A DNA stretch of 35,723 bases from positions 1 to 35,723 of the forward strand of contig NZ_JAPDDP010000078.1 of NCBI RefSeq assembly GCF_027587195.1, written 5' to 3'. Both the position numbers and the translations under genes were made by a program. The notes below the pieces were generated by a model that did no database searches, was not told the DNA's origin, and saw nothing but the letters and a program-made list of their open reading frames with translations. This document shows positions 25,483 through 31,968 of the stretch, piece after piece; position 1 is the stretch's first letter, and the number at the start of each line of letters is the position of its first letter. The DNA comes from Solirubrobacter phytolaccae (lineage in GTDB: Bacteria > Actinomycetota > Thermoleophilia > Solirubrobacterales > Solirubrobacteraceae).

Positions 25483-26085
25483 GTGGTCACCACCGCAATC
25501 TTCGCGGAGCTCATCGTTGTCGGGCTTCAAGTCCAAGCCTGGGCGGCTTTGCTGCTCATGGGCGTGTTCGGCACCGACTGGGTGAAGCTCACCGCGCTCG
25601 AGAAGTGGGCCGCACTCCTGACGATTCTCGTCCTGGCCCTGGCGTACATGTTCGGGGTGATCTTCGACCGGATCGCGAACGACGTCTATGTTCGCTTCTA
25701 CCGTCTGGCCAGGGGACGCCGCAAACGGCCTGACGGTGAACGCACCGAGTCGCCCGGCCCACCGTATACGCGCGAGAAGCGGCTCGCCGTGATCGACGCA
25801 AGCGAAGGCCTCGCGAAGTTCCTCGACTATCAGCGAAGCAGGCTCCGCGTCGCCCGTGCGACGTCGGTCAACACGCTTCTTGCCGTCCCCTGTACCGCCG
25901 TATTTCTGGGCGCCCACACAGACCCGAGCGGCACGCTGATCGTCTTCCTGATCATGACCGCCGTCGTCCTCGTCGTCGGGGCAACGTATACGGCTATTGC
26001 CGTCAACCGTGCCTGGGAGGACTCGCTGGAGGCGGCGTACGGCATCGTGCAGGCGACGCGATCCGACAACACTGCGACCACCTGA
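25483..26085 (+). CDS. Four-helix membrane protein with central cytosolic helix, function unknown
   Basis: 200 residues from GTG at 25483. Two pairs of hydrophobic segments (about 5-30 and 40-62; about 125-140 and 150-172) flank a charged middle part with a likely amphipathic helix (SEGLAKFLDYQRSRLRVARA). The layout recalls paired-2TM proteins found beside bacterial conflict genes, but no named family can be assigned. Third-position G+C is lower than in the neighbours up to 25.4 kb, and the gene begins the accessory patch. The frame is open further upstream, but that would overlap the previous gene by 134 bases. Confidence 0.65.
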   Translation: MVTTAIFAELIVVGLQVQAWAALLLMGVFGTDWVKLTALEKWAALLTILVLALAYMFGVIFDRIANDVYVRFYRLARGRRKRPDGERTESPGPPYTREKRLAVIDASEGLAKFLDYQRSRLRVARATSVNTLLAVPCTAVFLGAHTDPSGTLIVFLIMTAVVLVVGATYTAIAVNRAWEDSLEAAYGIVQATRSDNTATT

Positions 26086-26261
26086 CCGCAGGAACGTCCA
26101 ACGAAGAGTTTCAGCTGCGGGTCTGGACAGGCGGTGGTGACGAGGGCGAGATGTCCTCGCTGGTGGAGGCGGTGGAGACGCTCTACTCCGACGCGGAGGA
26201 CGTTCGGGATCTCGCACAGACGATCGTCGCTCGCCTTCGCGATATCTCTGAGTGGGGCTGA
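26082..26261 (+). pseudogene. Probable gene remnant (60-residue C-terminal fragment)
   Basis: An open stretch ending TGA at 26259-26261 encodes EEFQLRVWTGGGDEGEMSSL and a helical end LAQTIVARLRDISEWG. It has no convincing start (first ATG at 26151) and its 5' end runs into the stop region of the previous gene in another frame. It looks like the tail of a gene truncated by rearrangement. The protein of origin is not recognised. Confidence 0.35.
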
Positions 26262-26443
26262 TCTCGGGGTTCGGCCGGCCGCGCTGGGGCGTGGACGTCG
26301 GCTATGACATGTCCGCGTTCGTCGAAAGGTTGCCTGAGCTTCTGACTGGACTTTCGGAAAGTCGCTTCGCCGAGATCGACCTGTATCCGCAGGGCGTCGA
26401 GTGCGTCCTGGGCTTCTTCCCGGTTGGCGAGGACGTATGCTGA
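26252..26443 (+). CDS. Short ORF, possible truncated immunity-like protein
   Basis: 63 residues from GTG at 26252, or 44 from ATG at 26309 (MSAFVERLPELLTGL). The sequence ends FAEIDLYPQGVECVLGFFPV and the stop codon is directly followed by the ATG of the DUF6228-like gene. It overlaps the preceding fragment by 10 bases in another frame, so the two may be pieces of one broken gene. The LYPQG-type strand pattern resembles small immunity proteins, but the assignment is speculative. Confidence 0.4.
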   Translation: MGLISGFGRPRWGVDVGYDMSAFVERLPELLTGLSESRFAEIDLYPQGVECVLGFFPVGEDVC

Positions 26444-26956
26444 ATGGCGACTGAACCCGTCAGCCTCCGAGCGCTCGATCTCTCCGCCCTGGGCCGAGAA
26501 ATCGAGCACTCGAGCGACGAGGGCTGGACTACCGCACGCCATCCAGTGCTTCGGGCAGAGATCGAGTCCCTTGACGCAGCATCACGGCTGACGATCGAGA
26601 TCGAAGAATCGCCCGGCTTTGATGCCCGGTGGAGCGTTGAGCTGCGGACGCCAGAGCTGACTGCGCGACACGGCTTTTGGACCGGAGAAACGCCCGAGCG
26701 CCTCGTGGAGTTCTTCGACGACCTCGCTCGCAGTTGGCGGGGCTGGGTGCACGACAAGGTGCTTTCAGCGATGGAGCACGACTTTCGACTCCGTGCGACA
26801 CACGACGGCACGGGTCACGTGACCTTGTGGATTGGATTCGGGCCAGACCTCACCGAGAATGAGAGGTACTGGCACCTTGTCGCGCCCTTGGAACTCGAGG
26901 CCGGAGCGCTCGACCGACTCGCGGCGCAGATGCGCGCGGAGTTGACGGTCCCCTAG
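26444..26956 (+). CDS. DUF6228-like small protein, possible immunity protein
   Basis: 170 residues, ATG directly after the upstream stop. The conserved part LVEFFDDLARSWRGWVHDKV, then LSAMEHDFRLRATHDGTGHV, matches what I recall of the DUF6228 family (a W-R-G-W segment, then LEHDLxIxAxHDGxGHV). Family members are small soluble proteins often encoded in polymorphic toxin or immunity neighbourhoods; that role is inference here, because no toxin gene is visible in the window. Codon use is visibly less G+C-biased than in the flanking kilobases, suggesting acquisition by transfer. Probably co-transcribed with the short ORF before it. Confidence 0.7.
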   Translation: MATEPVSLRALDLSALGREIEHSSDEGWTTARHPVLRAEIESLDAASRLTIEIEESPGFDARWSVELRTPELTARHGFWTGETPERLVEFFDDLARSWRGWVHDKVLSAMEHDFRLRATHDGTGHVTLWIGFGPDLTENERYWHLVAPLELEAGALDRLAAQMRAELTVP

Positions 26957-27032
26957 GTCGCCGCTCTGCTCGGCGGTCAGCCAAGTGGCGCTTCTCGACG
27001 ATTTCGCGCCTTCTGCGCGGGATCGGAGGAGG

Positions 27033-27425
27033 TCACTGCGCAAAGACGATCCGAAGACCCCAGGCCTCGAGCTTCGCGACGATCGGCCACTCCTCCGGTC
27101 CGAGCCCGATCCAGTACGCCAAAGCGCGTTGGAGCTGCGCGACGTTCGCGGCAAGCCATTCGCGTAGTGGCGCGAGTTCCAAGGTGGGGTCCTCGCTGAG
27201 TGCGTCTCCTGCGGACTCCAGAAGCAGGTCGACGACGTCCCGAACGACTTCCGGATGCCAGGCGGCAGAGAGCTCACGCTGAGCGAACTCGACGAACTCC
27301 TCCAGCCGCTCCGCGTCGGCAGACTCGATGCCCCAATCCTGCATGGTGTGGTCGTACGGCAACCTGAGCGCGTTTGCCACTTCGGTGATCTGCACGTCGT
27401 ACTCGGATGGGCTGTCGTAGGGCAA
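27033..27425 (-). CDS. Small acidic helical protein, function unknown
   Basis: 130 residues from TTG at 27425, which lies 6 bases after a TAGGCT box; an internal GTG (residue 11) is the main alternative. The protein is acidic and mostly helical (DAERLEEFVEFAQRELSAAW, EVVRDVVDLLLESAGDALSE) and ends KLEAWGLRIVFAQ. No signal peptide or membrane helix. The size, acidity and neighbourhood resemble immunity proteins, but I recognise no family. It converges on the DUF6228-like gene with 76 bases between, which contain only a weak 5-base-pair hairpin (26959-26975). Confidence 0.6.
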   Translation of the reverse strand: MPYDSPSEYDVQITEVANALRLPYDHTMQDWGIESADAERLEEFVEFAQRELSAAWHPEVVRDVVDLLLESAGDALSEDPTLELAPLREWLAANVAQLQRALAYWIGLGPEEWPIVAKLEAWGLRIVFAQ

Positions 27426-27431
27426 GCGCGA

Positions 27432-27437
27432 AGCCTA
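27432..27437 (-). promoter_or_regulatory. -10-like TAGGCT box
   Basis: On the minus strand TAGGCT ends 6 bases before the TTG at 27425. The same hexamer precedes the starts at 6704 and 22113 at 6-7 bases. Confidence 0.3.
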
Positions 27438-27580
27438 ACCCGCGAAGGCGCGTCCGTCGTCGGGCTCGACGGAGCAGCAGAGCGCAGCTTCTCGACGGTT
27501 CCGCCGCGTTACTGATCGCGGCGGTCGACCACGGTGGGATCAGCTGACGCGCCCCGAAGCGGCCCTCTTCGACGGTTGCG

Positions 27581-27907
27581 CTACTCGCCTGGAAGGTGAG
27601 GCGGCGACGGTGCCGGCTCAACGCCGTCCAGTGCGAGCACTCGACGTGCCAGCCGCCGCACTTGGTGCCACTCGGCCCCGTGGAGGGCGTCGATCGTCCA
27701 CAGGCGCGCGTGCTCCTCGCCGCTCATCGCATCCAGCATCCCGTCGAGTTCGTCGAGCGCAGCACGCACGTCTGCTGATTCGTCGTGCCATGGCTGTGCG
27801 TCGAGGTCCAGCGCGAGTTCGTCGACGCAGGCGCCCGCAACCGCGGCCGCTTGTTCCTCCGGAGCGCGTGCCAGCATCGCGACTGCTTCGCGCAGGAGCG
27901 GCCTCAT
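27581..27907 (-). CDS. Small helical protein, antitoxin-like N-terminus
   Basis: 108 residues from ATG at 27907. The N-terminus LLREAVAMLARAPEEQAAAV, then CVDELALDLDAQPW, resembles the helical pattern of chromosomal antitoxins (xALxxLPEEEQxxIAxxxLxELxxxxxW). The rest is helical and acidic (DVRAALDELDGMLDAM) and ends in a Pro-rich tail. No toxin gene is adjacent: the neighbours are a divergent methyltransferase and, 155 bases downstream, a same-strand gene. The longer frame through this region, reaching 29371, is the shadow of the methyltransferase and ATPase genes. Bases 27426-27580 hold no gene that I can see. Confidence 0.55.
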   Translation of the reverse strand: MRPLLREAVAMLARAPEEQAAAVAGACVDELALDLDAQPWHDESADVRAALDELDGMLDAMSGEEHARLWTIDALHGAEWHQVRRLARRVLALDGVEPAPSPPHLPGE

Positions 27908-27988
27908 GCTGCAATCGTCGCACCGCGGACGCTTATCGATATACGGTGCCGACGTCCTCCGAGGTCCCGACGCGTATCCGGTGGCGCT

Positions 27989-28699
27989 GTGACGAACACT
28001 GATCCGATTCTCGCCGAGCAACTCGCCTACTACCGGGCTCGCGCTCGCGAGTACGACAAGTGGTTCCGTCGCGAAGGGCTCCATGACTTGGGCGAAGAGC
28101 GCAATGCCCGATGGCGGCTTGAGCTCGATCGTGTGTTTGCAGCACTCGATGCATTTGCGTCTCGTGGAGACGTCCTCGAGCTCGCCTACGGCACGGGGGA
28201 ATGGACGCTCCGTCTTGCGGAGTCGGCGACCACAGTCGTCGGCGTCGATGCAGCGCCGGAGATGCGCGAACTCGCTCTGGCGAAGCTGCAGGATGCCGGC
28301 AAGCGCAACGTCGAGCTCAGGGTTGACGATCTCTTCAGCTGGCAGCCAGATCAAGCGTTTGACGTCGTCTTCTTTGCGTTCTGGCTTTCGCACGTTCCCG
28401 AGAACCAGGCCGACCGGTTCTGGCGCAGCGTGCACGACGCGCTTCGTCCCGGAGGCCGCTTCTTCCTCGTGGATGCCGCACGCGCGGTCCCTGAGAGGAA
28501 CGTCGTTCACGGTTCGCAGTTGGCCGATCGCGACAGTGCGACCGAGTTCAGGCGACTCGAGGACGGCCGGGCGTTTCGAATCATCAAGCGCTCGTTGGAG
28601 CCCGACCGGCTTGCGCGAGATCTTCGTGAACACGGCCTTGACGTGAGCGCTGTCGAGACAGGCGAGTTCTTCGTCCACGGACTCGGCCGACGTGCCTAG
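27989..28699 (+). CDS. Class I SAM-dependent methyltransferase
   Basis: 236 residues from GTG at 27989. The Rossmann-fold motifs are in order: motif I VLELAYGTGEW (62-72), the acidic loop after strand 2 GVDAAPEM (D87), VDDLF (D114), motif IV region FDVVFFAFWLSHVP (124-137), and motif VI LRPGGRFFLVDA (152-163). This is the general small-molecule methyltransferase type (Methyltransf_25/11). The N-terminal ILAEQLAYYRARAREYDKWF is typical of proteins annotated only as class I methyltransferases. Motif I has Ala where Gly is usual. Frames extending upstream to 27785 have no supported start. The substrate is unknown; the gene is 30 bases from the ATPase gene and may be co-transcribed with it. Confidence 0.88.
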   Translation: MTNTDPILAEQLAYYRARAREYDKWFRREGLHDLGEERNARWRLELDRVFAALDAFASRGDVLELAYGTGEWTLRLAESATTVVGVDAAPEMRELALAKLQDAGKRNVELRVDDLFSWQPDQAFDVVFFAFWLSHVPENQADRFWRSVHDALRPGGRFFLVDAARAVPERNVVHGSQLADRDSATEFRRLEDGRAFRIIKRSLEPDRLARDLREHGLDVSAVETGEFFVHGLGRRA

Positions 28700-28729
28700 C
28701 CCGTCGATCAGAATCCCCCATCGACGTAC

Positions 28730-29506
28730 GTGAGCAAACGCCGACGTGACATCAGGCGGTTCGGGGCCGGCCCGTACCTGCTCGGGCTCCAGCGGATCGT
28801 CGACGAGGACGAGGGCTGGCCGACCGGGTTCCCGTGGGACGTGCTCGCCGGCGTCGACAACCTCTCGCTCGACCAACCCGTGACGTTGCTCGCCGGCGAC
28901 AACGGCAGCGGCAAGTCCACGCTGATCGAGGCGTGCGCCCAGGCGATGGGTTTTGACGCGCAGGGCGGTGAGCTCGAACGTGCCGGCGAGCTCCCGGCGG
29001 TCGCGCGACCCATCCTCGATGGGCTGGTCGAGCCGGTGCTGCACCGCTGGTCGCGGCCGCGAATCGGCTACTTCCTGCGCGCCGAGAGCTTCTACAACGT
29101 CGCGGCCTTCGTCGATCGCAAGGACCGCTTCTCCCCAGACCTCTCGCTGTACGGCGACGTCCCGCTGCACCAGCAGTCGCACGGGCAGTCGTTCCTCGCG
29201 CTGGCGACCAACCGCTTCGGCGGCGAGGGCCTGTTCATCCTCGACGAGCCGGAGGCCGCGCTCTCGGTCACCGGCGCGCTCGCGCTGCTCGCGGTCATCG
29301 CCCGCGCGGCCCAACAGGGTGCGCAGTTCATCATCGCGACGCACTCGCCGATCCTGCTCGCCATTCCGCACGCGCGTATCTACGAGCTGTCAGACGCCGG
29401 CTTCCTCGAGACCGAGTACGCCGACCTCGAGGCCGTGCAGTTCATGCGCGGGTTCCTCGACGCTCCCGAGCGGTACCTCCGCGCGGCGCTCACAGACCCG
29501 GATTGA
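28730..29506 (+). CDS. Stand-alone AAA/ABC-type ATPase (AAA_21-like)
   Basis: 258-residue soluble ATPase with an SMC/OLD-like ATP site. Walker A GDNGSGKST (56-64), a signature-like SHGQS (150-154), Walker B LFILDEPE (168-175) and the switch histidine in ATHSP (H205). No coiled coil, TOPRIM or nuclease domain follows, so it is not a complete OLD-family protein. Stand-alone ATPases of this size are common in bacteria and mostly uncharacterised; some act with a nuclease partner in defence, but none is adjacent here. GTG start at 28730, 30 bases after the methyltransferase stop. After the stop a weak 5-base-pair hairpin lies at 29517-29533. Confidence 0.88.
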   Translation: MSKRRRDIRRFGAGPYLLGLQRIVDEDEGWPTGFPWDVLAGVDNLSLDQPVTLLAGDNGSGKSTLIEACAQAMGFDAQGGELERAGELPAVARPILDGLVEPVLHRWSRPRIGYFLRAESFYNVAAFVDRKDRFSPDLSLYGDVPLHQQSHGQSFLALATNRFGGEGLFILDEPEAALSVTGALALLAVIARAAQQGAQFIIATHSPILLAIPHARIYELSDAGFLETEYADLEAVQFMRGFLDAPERYLRAALTDPD

Positions 29507-29581
29507 GACCTCGAGGCCCAGGCATCGGCTGGGTTGTCCGCCGCCCGCGACCTTTTCGGCGCGAGCGGCGACCCGTGGACG

Positions 29582-29791
29582 CTACGGGCGGGCGACAGCG
29601 CCGATGTCGAGCTGCTTGATCGGCGGGTTGACCACCCATCCCGGGAGCTGGATCGGGGTGAGGGCCCCGCAACGGACGCAGATGATCGGCTCGTTGGGAT
29701 CGGGCTGCGCGGCCTGTGCGGCCGGGGCGGCGGCGATCAGGCTTGCGACGGTGAGGGTGCCGACGAGGATGCGGCTGAACGGGCGGGGCAT
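29582..29791 (-). CDS. Small secreted protein with a CxxC pair
   Basis: 69 residues. AGGAG five bases before the ATG at 29791 fixes the start. A clear Sec signal peptide (MPRPFSRILVGTLTVASLIA, cleavage near AQA-AQ, 27/28) leaves a mature peptide of about 42 residues with IICVRCGALTPIQLPGW. The CVRC pair could bind metal or form a disulfide. No family recognised. The frame continues upstream but without a usable start, and the Shine-Dalgarno sequence makes the short form most likely. The 202 bases upstream (29792-29993) hold no gene that I can see. Confidence 0.65.
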   Translation of the reverse strand: MPRPFSRILVGTLTVASLIAAAPAAQAAQPDPNEPIICVRCGALTPIQLPGWVVNPPIKQLDIGAVARP

Positions 29792-29993
29792 ACGAGCTCC
29801 TGGTGAGTTGCAGGGTCGCCGTTGGGGCGCTCGATCGACACAGAGCACGAAGGGCGCTCGGAAATACGTCGGCGATCCGTCAAGTCGGGCGCCCGCGTGC
29901 CAGTCGTCTGGCGTGCGGCAACGGCGCGCGTCGCGCGGGATCGGTAGCCGTCCTGTACCAAGATCACGCCCAGCTTCGGCGAGGAAAGCAGAG

Positions 29994-30338
29994 CTACGGG
30001 CCGCGACGTTCGCGTAGCTCAGCGGCAAGTGGGCCGGGATCGGCGACGATCCAGCTCTCGCCATGCCACAGCGCGAGGCCTTCTCCTCGTGCCTCCACCC
30101 GGTCGAGGACCTCGGGGAAGTCGGCGAGCGGAAGCGGCGGAGCCTGCACCTGTCCGTGCTCTGGGTGCCGCTCGGCGTCGGCTCGCGAGCTGAACAGCAG
30201 GTTGAGGTCGCGATCTTCCTCGGGGTCCTCGAACACGGTGTTGTGCTCGTCGTCTCCGACGATCCAGATCTCGCCGCCGGCGAGAACGGCATCCACCCAG
30301 GCGTCGTAGCGCTTCTGGAGCTCCTCGGTCGTTGACAT
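29994..30338 (-). CDS. DUF2750-like small protein
   Basis: 114 residues from ATG at 30338; an upstream in-frame start at 30371 is possible. The order of motifs follows what I recall of the DUF2750 family: a helix RYDAWVDAVLAGGEIWIVGD, a strand region LNLLFSSRADAERHPEHG, PLADFPEVLDRVEARGEGLA, then LWHGESWIVADPGPLAAEL. These are small soluble proteins of unknown role, frequently found among immunity-like genes. An acidic insertion EDPEEDRD lies in the middle. The assignment is moderately sure. Confidence 0.65.
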   Translation of the reverse strand: MSTTEELQKRYDAWVDAVLAGGEIWIVGDDEHNTVFEDPEEDRDLNLLFSSRADAERHPEHGQVQAPPLPLADFPEVLDRVEARGEGLALWHGESWIVADPGPLAAELRERRGP

Positions 30339-30397
30339 GCCGGCCGTGTGCCCCGACCAGGTTGCCGTCAATCAGGAACCTCGACGCAGCCCACGCA

Positions 30398-30694
30398 CTA
30401 CTCGACGCTGACGCGGATCACGTGCTGCCACGACGGGTCGAACTGCACGCGGAAGTCTCCGGCGTCGCCGGGCCCGATGTAGTCGTTGACCATGCCGAGA
30501 TGCCAGAGCCAGGTGCGCGAGCTCTCCTCGGCGCGTTCGGGCTGGCCGGTCAACGCGCGCACCTGGTCGGGGGAGAGGTCGTCCAGCACGCCCGTAAGCC
30601 GGGCCGAGTGGGCCTCGTCCTCCATCGTCTCGAGGTCCTGTCGCGCGACCGCGTACTGGAACCGCTCGGGGTTAAGTACAGCCGGCTCCGTCAC
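30398..30694 (-). CDS. Small soluble protein, function unknown
   Basis: 98 residues from GTG at 30694. The N-terminal half is helical and charged (RQDLETMEDEAHSARLTGVL), and the C-terminal half is likely beta (GDFRVQFDPSWQHVIRVSVE), with HLGMVNDYIGPGDAG between. No signal or membrane segment and no known family. It lies 59 bases upstream of the DUF2750-like gene on the same strand and 22 bases after the VanZ-like gene, so the three may be transcribed together. Confidence 0.55.
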   Translation of the reverse strand: MTEPAVLNPERFQYAVARQDLETMEDEAHSARLTGVLDDLSPDQVRALTGQPERAEESSRTWLWHLGMVNDYIGPGDAGDFRVQFDPSWQHVIRVSVE

Positions 30695-30716
30695 GGCGAA
30701 CCTGCACGAGATCTCC

Positions 30717-31067
30717 TCACGCCGGGGTGCGACGCGTCGTCACGTAGGTGGTGAGCGCGATCGCCACCGCCACGCCGGTCGCGTCGATCAGCCAGTCCAC
30801 GGGCGAGCCGTGACGGCCGTCGACGAAGCGCTGGTGGAGCTCGTCGCTCGCGGCGTAGGCGAGCGTGATCAACGCGGCGAGCGCGCGCCGCCGCCCCAAG
30901 GCACGCCACCACAAAAGCCACAGCAGCCCGAACTCGACCATGTGCGCGCCCTTGCGCAAGATCGTGTCCCAGGTGCCGAGCCCGGTGCCGAGATCCGGCT
31001 GGGCCGACAGGAAGAAGATCACGGCCATCAGCAGCAGTGGCGGCCCGAACCGCACGACCCATCCCAT
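30717..31067 (-). CDS. VanZ-family membrane protein
   Basis: 116 residues from ATG at 31067; longer frames would overlap the divergent gene. Helices near 5-20, 40-55, 60-75 and 88-107. The family signature is clear: KGAHMVEFGLLWLLWWRAL and then SDELHQRFVDGRHGSPVDWL. VanZ-like proteins are small integral membrane proteins named after a teicoplanin-resistance accessory gene; most have no proven role, and resistance should not be inferred from this gene alone. It is divergent from the single-pass protein at 31109 with 41 bases between. Confidence 0.88.
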   Translation of the reverse strand: MGWVVRFGPPLLLMAVIFFLSAQPDLGTGLGTWDTILRKGAHMVEFGLLWLLWWRALGRRRALAALITLAYAASDELHQRFVDGRHGSPVDWLIDATGVAVAIALTTYVTTRRTPA

Positions 31068-31096
31068 TGGGTGCTGTCTTCTAGCAGCGGTGGCTG

Positions 31097-31102
31097 TACG
31101 GT
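31097..31102 (+). promoter_or_regulatory. -10-like TACGGT box, leaderless start
   Basis: TACGGT ends 6 bases before the ATG at 31109, and no Shine-Dalgarno sequence is present. Confidence 0.4.
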
Positions 31103-31108
31103 CCGCGG

Positions 31109-31618
31109 ATGACTGCCGCGCCCGAGCCGACACCGGCACCGCCCTACTCGCCGCCGCCGCGCAAGAAGCGGCGCACCGGCCGGATCATCCTGATCGTGGT
31201 CGCGGCGGTGATGGCCGTCGTGATCGCCCTCGTCGGAGGCTTGTTCCTGCTCGTGAACGAGTCGACGAAGGACGCGCAGAAGGTGTCGGACCAGCTGATC
31301 AGCGCCATCCAGGCGGGCGACGGCGCGAAGGCGTACGCGCTCACGGGGCCGTCGTTCCGCGCCGCGACGACCGAGGCCGACCTCACCGCGCTGGTGAAGA
31401 ACCTCTCCACGCTCGTCACGAAGGACAAGGCCTCGCCGGACGCGAAGGCGATCAACGCGAGCACCGCGAACGGGAAGATCGCCGTCTTCGTCTACACGAT
31501 GGACGGCACCAGCGGCAGCCCCGTCTACTTCAAGACCCAGATCCGGGACGAGGAAGGCCGCTGGCAGGTGATGAACTTCCGCAGCTCGGAGACGGCGCTC
31601 GAGACCGACGTCGAGTGA
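31109..31618 (+). CDS. Single-pass membrane protein with extracytoplasmic NTF2/DUF4878-like domain
   Basis: 169 residues. A Pro-rich cytoplasmic N-terminus (EPTPAPPYSPPPRKKRR) is followed by one helix (about 24-50, IILIVVAAVMAVVIALVGGL) and an extracytoplasmic domain with VSDQLISAIQAGDGAKAYAL and EGRWQVMNFR. The helix-then-sheet pattern and the GRWQVMNF strand resemble DUF4878/NTF2-like domains of unknown ligand. It is similar in build to the lipoprotein at 7648-8115 but not close in sequence. The stop codon abuts the stop of the next, convergent gene. Confidence 0.8.
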   Translation: MTAAPEPTPAPPYSPPPRKKRRTGRIILIVVAAVMAVVIALVGGLFLLVNESTKDAQKVSDQLISAIQAGDGAKAYALTGPSFRAATTEADLTALVKNLSTLVTKDKASPDAKAINASTANGKIAVFVYTMDGTSGSPVYFKTQIRDEEGRWQVMNFRSSETALETDVE

Positions 31619-31918
31619 TCACCACGGATCGGGGCCGGCGTCGCGCGCGGCCTTCGCCAGCTCCACGAGGGCGGTGAAGCGCTCGAGCTGCGCCTCCTCG
31701 AGCTCGAACTGCGTGCGGGTCGGGCCGAGCCGGAGCTCGTCCCCGTCGAGCATCCCGATCCGCACCTTGTAGCGCCCGTGACGGTCCGGCCCCTTGATGG
31801 CGAACCCGACCACGTCGACGTGCACGCGGTGCTGGTAGTCGGACTGATCCGACAGCACCTCGAAGACCCGCCCGTCCAGGCGCAGGAACAGATGATCGAC
31901 CCGCATCTCATAGACCAC
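31619..31918 (-). CDS. Small soluble beta-rich protein, function unknown
   Basis: 99 residues from GTG at 31918, chosen because TACGCT (31926-31931, minus strand) lies 7 bases before it; an ATG at 31906 would remove four residues. Strands are suggested by DHLFLRLDGRVFEVLSDQ, HRVHVDVVGFAIKG and YKVRIGMLDGDELRLG, with a C-terminal helix. The alternating pattern suggests a compact barrel or PH-like fold, but no family is recognised. The longer frame reaching 32926 is the shadow of the MFS gene. It lies 50 bases downstream of that gene on the same strand. Confidence 0.6.
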   Translation of the reverse strand: MVYEMRVDHLFLRLDGRVFEVLSDQSDYQHRVHVDVVGFAIKGPDRHGRYKVRIGMLDGDELRLGPTRTQFELEEAQLERFTALVELAKAARDAGPDPW

Positions 31919-31925
31919 GGGCGCG

Positions 31926-31931
31926 AGCGTA
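31926..31931 (-). promoter_or_regulatory. -10-like TACGCT box
   Basis: On the minus strand TACGCT ends 7 bases before the GTG at 31918; no Shine-Dalgarno sequence is present. Confidence 0.3.
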
Positions 31932-31968
31932 CTCGACCGAAGCCGAGCCGCTCGCGGAACCACAAACG

